DNA from: Marinilabiliales bacterium
GTDB lineage: Bacteria > Bacteroidota > Bacteroidia > Bacteroidales > F082
Reading direction: 5' to 3'
NCBI GenBank assembly: GCA_002869465.1
Contig: PKSW01000057.1
Coordinates: 1-14,202 of the forward strand
Length of the DNA: 14,202 nt
Shown: piece after piece, positions 7,894 to 14,202 of the stretch
Layout: each line of letters opens with the position of its first letter
Numbering within the stretch: the stretch's first letter is position 1
Notes under the pieces: model-generated
The model's input: only the letters and a program-made list of their open reading frames with translations
Databases searched by the model: none
What the model was told of the DNA's origin: nothing
Position numbers and translations under genes: made by a program

Positions 7894-8817
7894 ATGAAAA
7901 GATTAAGCTTTTTATTTATGGCATTTGCATTAAGTGCCTTTATTTTATCTTCTTGTTCTGAAGATGAAGATCCGGTATCTGCACCGTTAATTACAGTAAC
8001 ACCAGCCGATGATACGGTAAAAGTAAATGTGGGTGACATTGTAGATTATGCAATCAACTGGAGTGCTAACCCACTCTTATCTGCTAAAATATCATACAAA
8101 GCTGGTACTTTGCAGCAAATTATCCATGATACTACTTTTGGGGCAGGTGTAACAACTTATAATTATAATGTGCAAGTTGAAATTCCAGGAGTTATTCCTG
8201 TTGGAACAGTAGTTGAATTGACATTTGTTGGTATAACAAGTGACCAGGTGAGTACAACAGTCAATAAATATATATTTGTTGAATCAGGAATGGCAACATA
8301 TAATGATGTTGTATTGCAGGCCCAGGCCAATGGTCCGATAACTGCAGCTACCAACTTAAGTTTCTACTCTTCAACTATGAATCAAAAGTATACATTGAAC
8401 CAGTCGGCCAATGCTGATACGGCTTCATATATTGATATCGTATTCACGCATCATTCCATTTTCAAAACAAATGCGGAATTGTCATTCCAATCACCAAACT
8501 CAGCAAACCTTCATCAAATGTGGGCTGAAATGCCAGGATTTAATCCTCCTTACGATTATGTTACTGAAAATAAGAACTTAACTTATTTCAAGAAACTTGA
8601 TAACGTTGATTGGGATAACCTTGATTATAATGGTATTAATGATGCAGTTGGTGCTATTGGAACAGCAATTAAGATTCGTGGTATTGATGTTGGAGACTTT
8701 ATTGCTTTTGAAACAGAAGCCGGTACGAAAGGAATTGTAAAAGTAACCACCACTGAAATCGAACATAACCCTTACAATGAAACATACATTACATTCGATG
8801 TAAAGGTTCAAAAATAA
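7894..8817 (+). CDS. lipoprotein of unknown function, probably surface-exposed
   Basis: This is a 307-aa lipoprotein. The signal peptide ends in a clear lipobox ILSSC with C21 lipidated. The mature N-terminus is C-S-E-D-E-D, fitting the S(D/E)3 lipoprotein export signal described in Flavobacterium for delivery to the cell surface. The first half (about 30-130) looks like an Ig-type beta-sandwich: ITVTPADDTVKVNVGDIVDY, then paired strands ending VNKYIFVE. The second half (about 140-305) carries strands such as NLSFYSSTMNQKYTL and ends ETYITFDVKVQK. I see no enzyme motif. It is Asn/Thr-rich and low in Cys and Trp, as expected of an exported beta protein. It is 87 bases after ppiD with a terminator between, so it is probably transcribed alone. 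Function is not recognised; adhesion or ligand binding are only guesses. Confidence 0.8.
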   Translation: MKRLSFLFMAFALSAFILSSCSEDEDPVSAPLITVTPADDTVKVNVGDIVDYAINWSANPLLSAKISYKAGTLQQIIHDTTFGAGVTTYNYNVQVEIPGVIPVGTVVELTFVGITSDQVSTTVNKYIFVESGMATYNDVVLQAQANGPITAATNLSFYSSTMNQKYTLNQSANADTASYIDIVFTHHSIFKTNAELSFQSPNSANLHQMWAEMPGFNPPYDYVTENKNLTYFKKLDNVDWDNLDYNGINDAVGAIGTAIKIRGIDVGDFIAFETEAGTKGIVKVTTTEIEHNPYNETYITFDVKVQK

Positions 8818-8839
8818 TAACCATCTAAGGTAAAATTAA

Positions 8840-8868
8840 AAAGGGAACCAAATGGGTTCCCTTTTTTT
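8840..8868. terminator. bidirectional rho-independent terminator
   Basis: AAAGGGAACC (8840-8849) and GGTTCCCTTT (8855-8864) pair perfectly around a 5-base loop; flanking A/T bases can lengthen the stem to 12 bp. On the plus strand it runs into seven T (8862-8868). On the minus strand it runs into five T plus further A/T-rich sequence. It sits between the convergent lipoprotein and rodA genes and can serve both. Confidence 0.92.
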
Positions 8869-8873
8869 ATGGT

Positions 8874-10133
8874 TTACAATTCCTTTAACCGGTCGGCATC
8901 CTGTTTTACAAAAATGAAAAGCAACATGGTGAAGGCCCACAATGATGAGCCGCCGTAACTGAAGAATGGCAGCGGAATGCCAACCACCGGTGCCAGACCA
9001 ATAGTCATGCCAATGTTCACCGCGAAATGAAAAAACAATACCGAGGCCACGCCGTATCCGTAAATCCTGCTAAAGCGCGAACGTTGCCGTTCTGCCATAA
9101 AAATAATGCGGACCAGTAATGCCAGAAACAATAAAATAACCGTAAGTGTCCCAATAAATCCCCACTCTTCTCCCACAGTACAAAAAATAAAGTCGGTACT
9201 TTGTTCAGGTACAAACTGATTGCGGGTTAACATGCCCTGCCGGAAACCTTTGCCACTGAAGCCTCCTGAACCAATGGCAATTTTTGATTGGTTTACATTA
9301 TACCCAGCACCTCTTAAATCCTGCTCAATACCAAGCAATACATTAATCCGCTTTTTCTGATGGGATTCCAGCACATGTTGAAAGGCATAGTTGACACTGA
9401 ACACAAAAACTGACGACATCAAGAATACGGCTACATATGATTTATATTGCCTTCTTGATTTCTTAAAAAAGGTCAGAACAATTGCCAATAGAACAACCAA
9501 AGTAGATATAATGTAAATCTCCCCGAATAATAAAGTGAGAATGAACAGCAAAGCCATTGCTAGTCCAAATATGATGATAATTCCTGAAAACCCTTCGCGG
9601 AACAGCACAATAGCAAATGCAGCATACACTAAAGCCGATCCCGTGTCATTCTGAAAGAGAATTAATAAAGCAGGTAATATCATCAGAATAATGGAAATAA
9701 CCGGTGTTCTGATGTTTCTCATATCGACATTGAGCATGCTAAGAAATTTTGCCAGGGCCAAAGCTGTTGTAAATTTGGCAAATTCAGCCGGTTGAATAGC
9801 AAAGCTGCCAATTTCAAACCATGATTTCGACCCGGCCACAGTTTTACCAAAAAACAAAACGGCAATCAGAATGAGAATCATAGCTGCATAAAAAAGAAAA
9901 GCAAATGTGGAGAAGAACTTGGCATCAATCAGCAGCACAATAACAATAAGGATTATGGATAAACCAATCCATAATAATTGCTTTCCGTAACGCTCTGACA
10001 AGTCAAAAATATTCCCTGCTTCCTCACCACCAGACGAAGTATAGATACTCAACCAGCCTATAAACACGAGTGCAAAATATAGCAAAACTGTCAGCCAGTC
10101 AACATTTCCTATGATACTTTCCCTGTTTCTCAA
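8874..10133 (-). CDS. rodA: RodA, SEDS peptidoglycan glycosyltransferase
   Basis: Polymerises lipid II into glycan strands during lateral-wall growth, as partner of PBP2, in the inner membrane. The protein is 419 aa with about ten membrane segments; E. coli RodA is 370. The SEDS signature TDFIF is present with its Asp near residue 314, the catalytic position in the family, followed by EEWGFIG. The C-terminal motif GIPLPFFSYGGSS lies at about 383-395. The start is TTG: in this frame it lies one codon past the mrdA stop, no ATG is available upstream, and homologues in my memory begin just before the NVDWLTVLLYF stretch. The gap to mrdA is 3 bases, so translation is probably coupled. The gene ends 5 bases from the terminator at 8840-8868. 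Confidence 0.95.
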   Translation of the reverse strand: MRNRESIIGNVDWLTVLLYFALVFIGWLSIYTSSGGEEAGNIFDLSERYGKQLLWIGLSIILIVIVLLIDAKFFSTFAFLFYAAMILILIAVLFFGKTVAGSKSWFEIGSFAIQPAEFAKFTTALALAKFLSMLNVDMRNIRTPVISIILMILPALLILFQNDTGSALVYAAFAIVLFREGFSGIIIIFGLAMALLFILTLLFGEIYIISTLVVLLAIVLTFFKKSRRQYKSYVAVFLMSSVFVFSVNYAFQHVLESHQKKRINVLLGIEQDLRGAGYNVNQSKIAIGSGGFSGKGFRQGMLTRNQFVPEQSTDFIFCTVGEEWGFIGTLTVILLFLALLVRIIFMAERQRSRFSRIYGYGVASVLFFHFAVNIGMTIGLAPVVGIPLPFFSYGGSSLWAFTMLLFIFVKQDADRLKEL

Positions 10134-10136
10134 TGT

Positions 10137-11963
10137 TTAATCATTTGTTCCGTGTATTAAATCGCCTTCCAGCATTTTCTTCTCGTAAAATGTTCTTTTC
10201 ACTTTTCTCGTCAAATATTTCTCCATAAGCAAACTGGCAATGGGCGCCGCCCATGTGGAACCGTAACCCGAATTTTCTACAATTACTGCAATGGCAATTT
10301 TTGGGTTTTCAAGCGGCGCAAATGCAATAAACATGGAATGATCTTCTCCGTGCGGATTTTGAACGGTTCCCGTTTTTCCACATTGCTGGATACTGTCCAT
10401 TTTATAATACCGCGCTGTACCATGATCTCCTTCAAATACCTGCAACATGGCCCCTGTAACAAAGTCAAAATGCTTTGCATCGACACTTGTCTGATACTTT
10501 TTCTTTACGGTTGTGCTATCAAATCCGACACTTTCAATTTTTCTAAGGAAATGCGGCGCATAATAATATCCCTTATTAGCAATGATAGCAACCAAATTGG
10601 CCAGTTGAATAGGCGTTACCAGTATTTCACCCTGCCCGATGCTCAACGAACGCACGGTAAGGGCATTCCAACTTCCATTATATACCTTGTCGTAATAAGC
10701 AACCGTTGGAATATTGCCACTCAGCTCAAATGGGATATCCGTGTTGAATTTTTCTCCGAAACCGAAGCTTCTGATGCTTTTATACCATTGTTCATATCCT
10801 TTCTTGGGATCGTTATATTTTGGGGCGTTTAATATGCTTTTAAAAGTATTCCAGAAATAGGGGTTACACGATTCCTGAATGGCGTGTTCCAATTGCAACG
10901 GTGATAAATGATCGTGCGTACACTTGATGGGCCTCGAATTTTTTCCCTGACATGTAAAACTGGTATTAGGTGTAACCGCCCCTTCCTGCAAAGCCACCAG
11001 GGCATTGATCATTTTAAAAGTAGATCCGGGCGGATAAGTGCCCATCGATGCCCTGTTTAAAAGAGGTTTTAAGGTATCATTTAGCAATAATTCAAAGTTT
11101 TTGGAACGATCACGTCCGACCAGCATATTCGGATCAAAACCCGGACTGCTCACTAATGCCAGAATTTCTCCCGTTTTAGGCTCTATAGCAACGATGCTTC
11201 CTTTTTTGTTTTGCATGAGTTGTTCGCCGTACAATTGTAAATTGGCATCAATGGATAGGATGAGGTCATTACCAGGTATCGCCAACGTGTCATACTTGCC
11301 TTCCTGATAACTGCCTTTTATACGGTTATGTACGTCCACTTCCAGTACTTTCATACCTTTGATGCCGCGCAATTTATCTTCATAATATTTTTCAATGCCC
11401 GACTTTCCTATATAGTCTCCAGACTGATAATATGCATCTTTGTCAATCTCATATTGACTTACTTCGCCAACATCTCCTAAAAGATGTGCAGCAATCGGGA
11501 AAGGATACCTTCTTAAGGTACGTGTAGAGGGGTAAAAACCTGAAAATTGATACAATTTTTCTTGTATAACACCAAAGTCCTCTTTTGAAATCTGCTTAAG
11601 AAATACGGATGGCTTGTAATAGGAATACTTTTGCGCGCGATTCAAGGATGTTTCAAACTCAGAACGATCTATTTGCAGCAATTCGCAAAAGCCAGCCGTA
11701 TCTATATTTTTAACCTGGCCCGGGATAACCATCAGGTCATACAATGCTTCATTATATACCAGAAGTTTACCGTTCCGGTCGTAAATATTCCCGCGGGCCG
11801 GATATTGTTTTTCATAGCGCAATACGATATTCTCTGCAGAAAGCTTGTATTGGTTGTCGATTACCTGTAGATAAAATAAGCGTATAATATAAATTAATGC
11901 CACCAGGATGAACATCCCCATGACCATGTATTTTCGTGAAGAATAATCTTTTAAATACATCAA
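10137..11963 (-). CDS. mrdA: penicillin-binding protein 2, elongasome transpeptidase
   Basis: Cross-links new peptidoglycan and activates RodA; it is anchored in the inner membrane with its domains in the periplasm. The protein is 608 aa, the usual class B PBP2 length. One N-terminal membrane helix (about 13-32) precedes the R(G)xIYDRNG motif of the dimerisation domain (PARGNIYDRNG, about 55-65). Transpeptidase motifs are all present: STFK with the acyl-accepting S314 and K317, SCN at 365-367, and KTG at 530-532. Start: two Met codons adjoin (11963 and 11960), and either is possible. mrdA and rodA form a two-gene unit. mreBCD, often upstream, is absent here; the upstream gene is a lipoprotein. 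A candidate promoter lies at 11997-12028. Confidence 0.95.
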   Translation of the reverse strand: MMYLKDYSSRKYMVMGMFILVALIYIIRLFYLQVIDNQYKLSAENIVLRYEKQYPARGNIYDRNGKLLVYNEALYDLMVIPGQVKNIDTAGFCELLQIDRSEFETSLNRAQKYSYYKPSVFLKQISKEDFGVIQEKLYQFSGFYPSTRTLRRYPFPIAAHLLGDVGEVSQYEIDKDAYYQSGDYIGKSGIEKYYEDKLRGIKGMKVLEVDVHNRIKGSYQEGKYDTLAIPGNDLILSIDANLQLYGEQLMQNKKGSIVAIEPKTGEILALVSSPGFDPNMLVGRDRSKNFELLLNDTLKPLLNRASMGTYPPGSTFKMINALVALQEGAVTPNTSFTCQGKNSRPIKCTHDHLSPLQLEHAIQESCNPYFWNTFKSILNAPKYNDPKKGYEQWYKSIRSFGFGEKFNTDIPFELSGNIPTVAYYDKVYNGSWNALTVRSLSIGQGEILVTPIQLANLVAIIANKGYYYAPHFLRKIESVGFDSTTVKKKYQTSVDAKHFDFVTGAMLQVFEGDHGTARYYKMDSIQQCGKTGTVQNPHGEDHSMFIAFAPLENPKIAIAVIVENSGYGSTWAAPIASLLMEKYLTRKVKRTFYEKKMLEGDLIHGTND

Positions 11964-11996
11964 TTGAACTTAAGAAATAATACGCAGGCGGATTTA

Positions 11997-12028
11997 CAAA
12001 GTTAAGAAATATGACTTCTGGTAAGAAA
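11997..12028 (-). promoter_or_regulatory. candidate promoter of mrdA-rodA
   Basis: On the minus strand TAACTTTG (12004-11997) matches the Bacteroidota -7 consensus TAnnTTTG. TTTC (12028-12025), one mismatch from TTTG, lies 20 bases upstream, the normal -33 spacing. Transcription would start near 11990, about 27 bases before mrdA. This suggests mrdA-rodA can be transcribed independently of the upstream lipoprotein gene. Confidence 0.5.
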
Positions 12029-12059
12029 TTATGAAAATATATTCTGATATTGATTATTG

Positions 12060-12608
12060 CTATTTACTGCTCCTCACAATTTCGGGGGTTTCAATCACAT
12101 TGCTTTCATGAAGCGCCCGGTCGATGATATAGGCTGAAAACTTGATGGTATCGTAATCGGAAAGCGGATTGAATATAAAAAGGGTATCGCTAAACTGGCC
12201 CTGTATGGGTTGGTCTTCAACATCTTTCAGTAGTCTGGGAAATCTTGAGTTGAAAGTAAGCGTGTCGTAGTAGGCCGAATCAGCATTCCATGATAATAAG
12301 GGTACCTCTATGAAGGTACCATTTTGCTTTTCATAGTAACTGATAATCAGGTTGTAATAATATTTACTTCCCGGGTTGAACGGTGCGTATAACTCATTTG
12401 GCCCCAAACCTAGATCGCCATCCCCATCGGTATATGAAAACATAAGAACACCCCGCTCTGTTTTTCCGGTTTCCGGGTTATATTCGAGCAGAAAATTCTC
12501 GTACTGGATCACAGGTTCAATAGGAAATTCTTCAAACTTCCGGCATGAAAGAAACATGACTCCGAATAAAAAGAGTGGAATAAACAGTATTTTTGCGAAT
12601 CGGAACAT
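12060..12608 (-). CDS. small lipoprotein with DGDGD loop, unknown function
   Basis: This is a 182-aa lipoprotein. The ATG at 12608 is chosen because it gives a normal signal peptide (MFRFAKIL, then a hydrophobic core ending MFLSC, C22). Starting at 12647 would add 13 residues in front of it. After the cysteine comes RKFEEFP, which only partly resembles a surface-export signal. Residues 57-69 read FSYTDGDGDLGLG. The D61/D63/D65 spacing suits a calcium-binding loop. I recall this motif from a common family of uncharacterised Bacteroidota lipoproteins. The remainder is beta-rich (YYYNLIISYYEK, KFSAYIIDRA). It lies 96 bases upstream of mrdA on the same strand, and its start is 44 bases from the divergent LuxE-like gene. 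Membership of the elongasome is not implied. Confidence 0.75.
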   Translation of the reverse strand: MFRFAKILFIPLFLFGVMFLSCRKFEEFPIEPVIQYENFLLEYNPETGKTERGVLMFSYTDGDGDLGLGPNELYAPFNPGSKYYYNLIISYYEKQNGTFIEVPLLSWNADSAYYDTLTFNSRFPRLLKDVEDQPIQGQFSDTLFIFNPLSDYDTIKFSAYIIDRALHESNVIETPEIVRSSK

Positions 12609-12652
12609 TATTAACGTACGTGTTTCCAAAATTATAAAATATATCAAAGTAT

Positions 12653-13645
12653 ATGCCGGAAACTAAGGCACTGGAAAAAAGAATATTTTCAATTACCAAC
12701 TCCCTTTCTTTTAACGAACTGGCTGTTGATATATTTCATTTCCAGTATAGGAACAACCCTGTTTATCATCAGTTTGTTGATTTATTAGGTGTTAATCCTT
12801 CAGCAATCAGGCATGATACAGAAATACCCTTTTTACCGATTGAGTTTTTTAAAGACCAGAAAGTATGTAGCGGCGAATTTGAACCCGAAACTATTTTTAC
12901 CAGCAGTGGAACAAGCGGTCAGGTAAACAGCCAGCATTATATCAAATCGCTGAATTTATACGAGCAGTCGTTTGTCACCCAATTCACACAGCAGTTTGGT
13001 GCACCTGACAACTTTGTTTTATTGGCGCTGCTTCCCTCTTATCTCGAACGGGAAGGTTCCTCGCTGGTTTATATGGTTGAAAAATTAATCGGCCTGACCC
13101 GGGATCCATCGAGCGGATTTTATTTGCATAATTATGAGCAGTTAGCGCAAGTTTTAAACAATCTGAAAAAACCATCTAAAAAAGTACTTCTGATTGGGGT
13201 TACTTATGCTTTATTGGATCTTGCTGAGACTTACCCTATACATTTTCCTAAGCTGATACTTATGGAAACCGGCGGTATGAAAGGTAAAAGAAAAGAACTA
13301 TTGAGAACGGAGATGCACGACATTTTAAAAGCAGCATTTGGAATTGAAAATGTCTGTTCAGAATATGGTATGACCGAACTTCTCTCGCAAGCTTATTCGC
13401 TCAAGGACGGCGTTTTTGAGCACCCCCCATGGATGAAGGTGATGATCAGGGATATGAATGACCCACTGACTTTACTTGATAATGGAAAAACTGGTGGAAT
13501 GAACATTATCGATTTGGCCAACCTTTATTCATGCTCGTTTATTGCCACAAAAGATCTGGGAAGAAAGATCGACGACCGTTCTTTTGAAATGCTGGGCAGG
13601 TATGACAATAGTGATGTGCGGGGTTGCAATCTGATGATTAGCTGA
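12653..13645 (+). CDS. LuxE-type acyl-protein synthetase homologue
   Basis: This is a 330-aa member of the adenylate-forming LuxE family, which activates a carboxylic (fatty) acid as acyl-AMP and moves it to a thiol. The phosphate-binding motif TSSGTSG is at 83-89 and SEYGMTE at 236-242. LGRYDNSDVRGCNLMIS ends the protein. Cys325 in RGCNL lies where, from memory, LuxE carries its acylated C-terminal cysteine. LuxE proper is about 370 aa. No luciferase, reductase (luxC) or transferase (luxD) gene is nearby, so bioluminescence is unlikely; Bacteroidota homologues are usually just called acyltransferases. The substrate is unknown. It is divergent from the lipoprotein gene (44-base gap), and its stop overlaps the convergent NUDIX gene by 8 bases. 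The family call is good; the role is open. Confidence 0.85.
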   Translation: MPETKALEKRIFSITNSLSFNELAVDIFHFQYRNNPVYHQFVDLLGVNPSAIRHDTEIPFLPIEFFKDQKVCSGEFEPETIFTSSGTSGQVNSQHYIKSLNLYEQSFVTQFTQQFGAPDNFVLLALLPSYLEREGSSLVYMVEKLIGLTRDPSSGFYLHNYEQLAQVLNNLKKPSKKVLLIGVTYALLDLAETYPIHFPKLILMETGGMKGKRKELLRTEMHDILKAAFGIENVCSEYGMTELLSQAYSLKDGVFEHPPWMKVMIRDMNDPLTLLDNGKTGGMNIIDLANLYSCSFIATKDLGRKIDDRSFEMLGRYDNSDVRGCNLMIS

Positions 13646-14069
13646 GCTGTTTTTTTACAAGCAAATCAATAATCTTTCTATGATCAAATGCCAGTTCAGG
13701 TAATTTTTTTACGTCAACCCAATGGGCTTCTAGTGCATCATCTTTTGCTTTCGCTTCCTGATCGTCTTTTAAAAATCCTGTAAAAACAACCGAAATCGTC
13801 CGGCCTCTGGGGTCGCGATCCAATTCGCTGAACACATGAAATTGTTCCAAATGGATGCCTGACAGATTGGTTTCTTCAAACAATTCCCTCGAAGCAGCAG
13901 TTTCCACAGTCTCGTCCATATCCACAAAACCACCTGGTAACGCCCACATACCTTCGAAAGGCTCATTCTTCCTCTTGATCAATAAAATCTCATAATCTCC
14001 TTCGTTTTCTTTAATAACAGCTATATCTACCGTTAGTGATGGCCTGGGGTATTTGTAAGTGTATGTCAT
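13638..14069 (-). CDS. NUDIX hydrolase, ADP-ribose-type
   Basis: This is a 143-aa cytoplasmic hydrolase of nucleoside diphosphates linked to another group. The Nudix box runs from G47 through E53, R61-E62-L63, E65-E66 to L69, so the Mg2+-binding glutamates (REx2EE) are intact. The usual Gly of the box (EExG) is Asn68. Upstream is the common ALPGGFVD lead-in. Downstream, the motif DRDPRGRTISVVF (about 84-96) is the pattern I associate with ADP-ribose/NAD-related Nudix enzymes and the NrtR-like group. No DNA-binding domain is present, so it is an enzyme rather than NrtR. The true substrate cannot be set from sequence. It ends tail to tail with the LuxE-like gene, overlapping it by 8 bases. Its start is a good ATG with a weak -7-like TAATTTTA at 14098-14091. 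Confidence 0.9.
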   Translation of the reverse strand: MTYTYKYPRPSLTVDIAVIKENEGDYEILLIKRKNEPFEGMWALPGGFVDMDETVETAASRELFEETNLSGIHLEQFHVFSELDRDPRGRTISVVFTGFLKDDQEAKAKDDALEAHWVDVKKLPELAFDHRKIIDLLVKKQLS

Positions 14070-14106
14070 GTTAAATTTGATTGAAACGTGTAAAATTAGG
14101 AAGAAT

Positions 14107-14134
14107 AAAAAAACCGGCCCATTGCTGAGCCGGC
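14107..14134 (-). terminator. rho-independent terminator for the gene entering from the right edge
   Basis: On the minus strand GCCGGCTC (14134-14127) pairs with GGGCCGGT (14120-14113), an 8-bp stem with two G-T pairs and a 6-base loop. Seven T (14113-14107) and further A/T follow. It lies 24 bases beyond a minus-strand stop codon and upstream of the NUDIX gene, so it terminates the partial gene at the edge. Confidence 0.85.
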
Positions 14135-14158
14135 ATCCATCATCTTGAAAAAACTTAC

Positions 14159-14202
14159 TTATTTGCTCATTGCAAATTGAGTATTTTCTATGCTATTTAT
14201 AA
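14159..14202 (-). CDS. C-terminal end of an unidentified gene
   Basis: On the minus strand an open frame enters from the right edge and ends INSIENTQFAMSK then TAA (14161-14159). Only 14 codons are visible, so the product cannot be named. The case that it is a real gene end rests on the strong terminator 24 bases downstream and on the sensible amino-acid composition. Confidence 0.45.
   Translation of the reverse strand, partial: INSIENTQFAMSK

Noticed and set aside
10338..10832. 164-codon plus-strand open frame inside mrdA
   Set aside because: It is antisense to a full set of PBP2 catalytic motifs, has a composition typical of a shadow frame, and has no recognisable domain.
12301..12320. 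GGTACC repeat forming a small hairpin
   Set aside because: It lies within the coding frame of the minus-strand lipoprotein and encodes ordinary residues (GTFIEVP); chance is enough.
12609..12652. Divergent promoter pair between the lipoprotein and LuxE-like genes
   Set aside because: A TAATTTTG on the minus strand (12634-12627) fits the -7 consensus, but no -33 element is at the right spacing and nothing comparable is seen on the plus strand, so it is not listed as a feature.
12653..13645. Bioluminescence operon
   Set aside because: Only a LuxE-type gene is present. No luciferase, reductase or transferase gene lies next to it, and such homologues are widespread in non-luminous Bacteroidota.

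Overview
The window looks like an ordinary stretch of chromosome from a member of the Bacteroidota. The evidence is A/T-rich intergenic DNA, start codons preceded by A-rich leaders rather than Shine-Dalgarno sequences, several matches to the Bacteroidota -7 promoter element TAnnTTTG, lipoproteins with Bacteroidota-style N-termini, and gene content typical of the phylum. The class or genus cannot be fixed from the sequence alone. There is no sign of phage, insertion sequence, CRISPR array or other mobile DNA, and no stretch of more than 300 bases lacks a gene.

Region 1 (1-230) holds a tRNA-Phe(GAA) on the minus strand with a likely promoter. Region 2 (231-5596) is a tightly packed plus-strand cluster: coaX (type III pantothenate kinase), an outer-membrane-protein-like gene, a TPR protein, lptC (LPS export) and a CNNM/CBS/CorC transporter-like protein. 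It ends at a perfect hairpin. Region 3 (5646-8817) holds two plus-strand genes: a PpiD/SurA-like periplasmic folding factor behind a tandem -7-like promoter element, and a lipoprotein whose first residues match the reported surface-export signal.

A bidirectional terminator at 8840-8868 separates these from the minus-strand pair mrdA (PBP2) and rodA, the core peptidoglycan synthase of lateral-wall elongation. rodA begins with TTG three bases after the mrdA stop. Upstream of mrdA is a small lipoprotein gene with a DGDGD loop. Divergent from that is a LuxE-type acyl-protein synthetase homologue, which meets a NUDIX hydrolase tail to tail with an 8-base overlap. At the right edge is the extreme C-terminus of one more minus-strand gene, followed by its terminator.

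The theme is envelope construction: LPS transport (lptC), outer membrane and periplasmic protein folding (OMP-like, TPR and PpiD proteins), lipoproteins, and elongasome wall synthesis (PBP2/RodA). coaX supplies coenzyme A precursor. No clearly new system stands out. The most interesting points are the two uncharacterised partners of lptC, the lipobox on LptC, the stand-alone LuxE homologue that keeps a C-terminal cysteine, and the unusual residue in CoaX.
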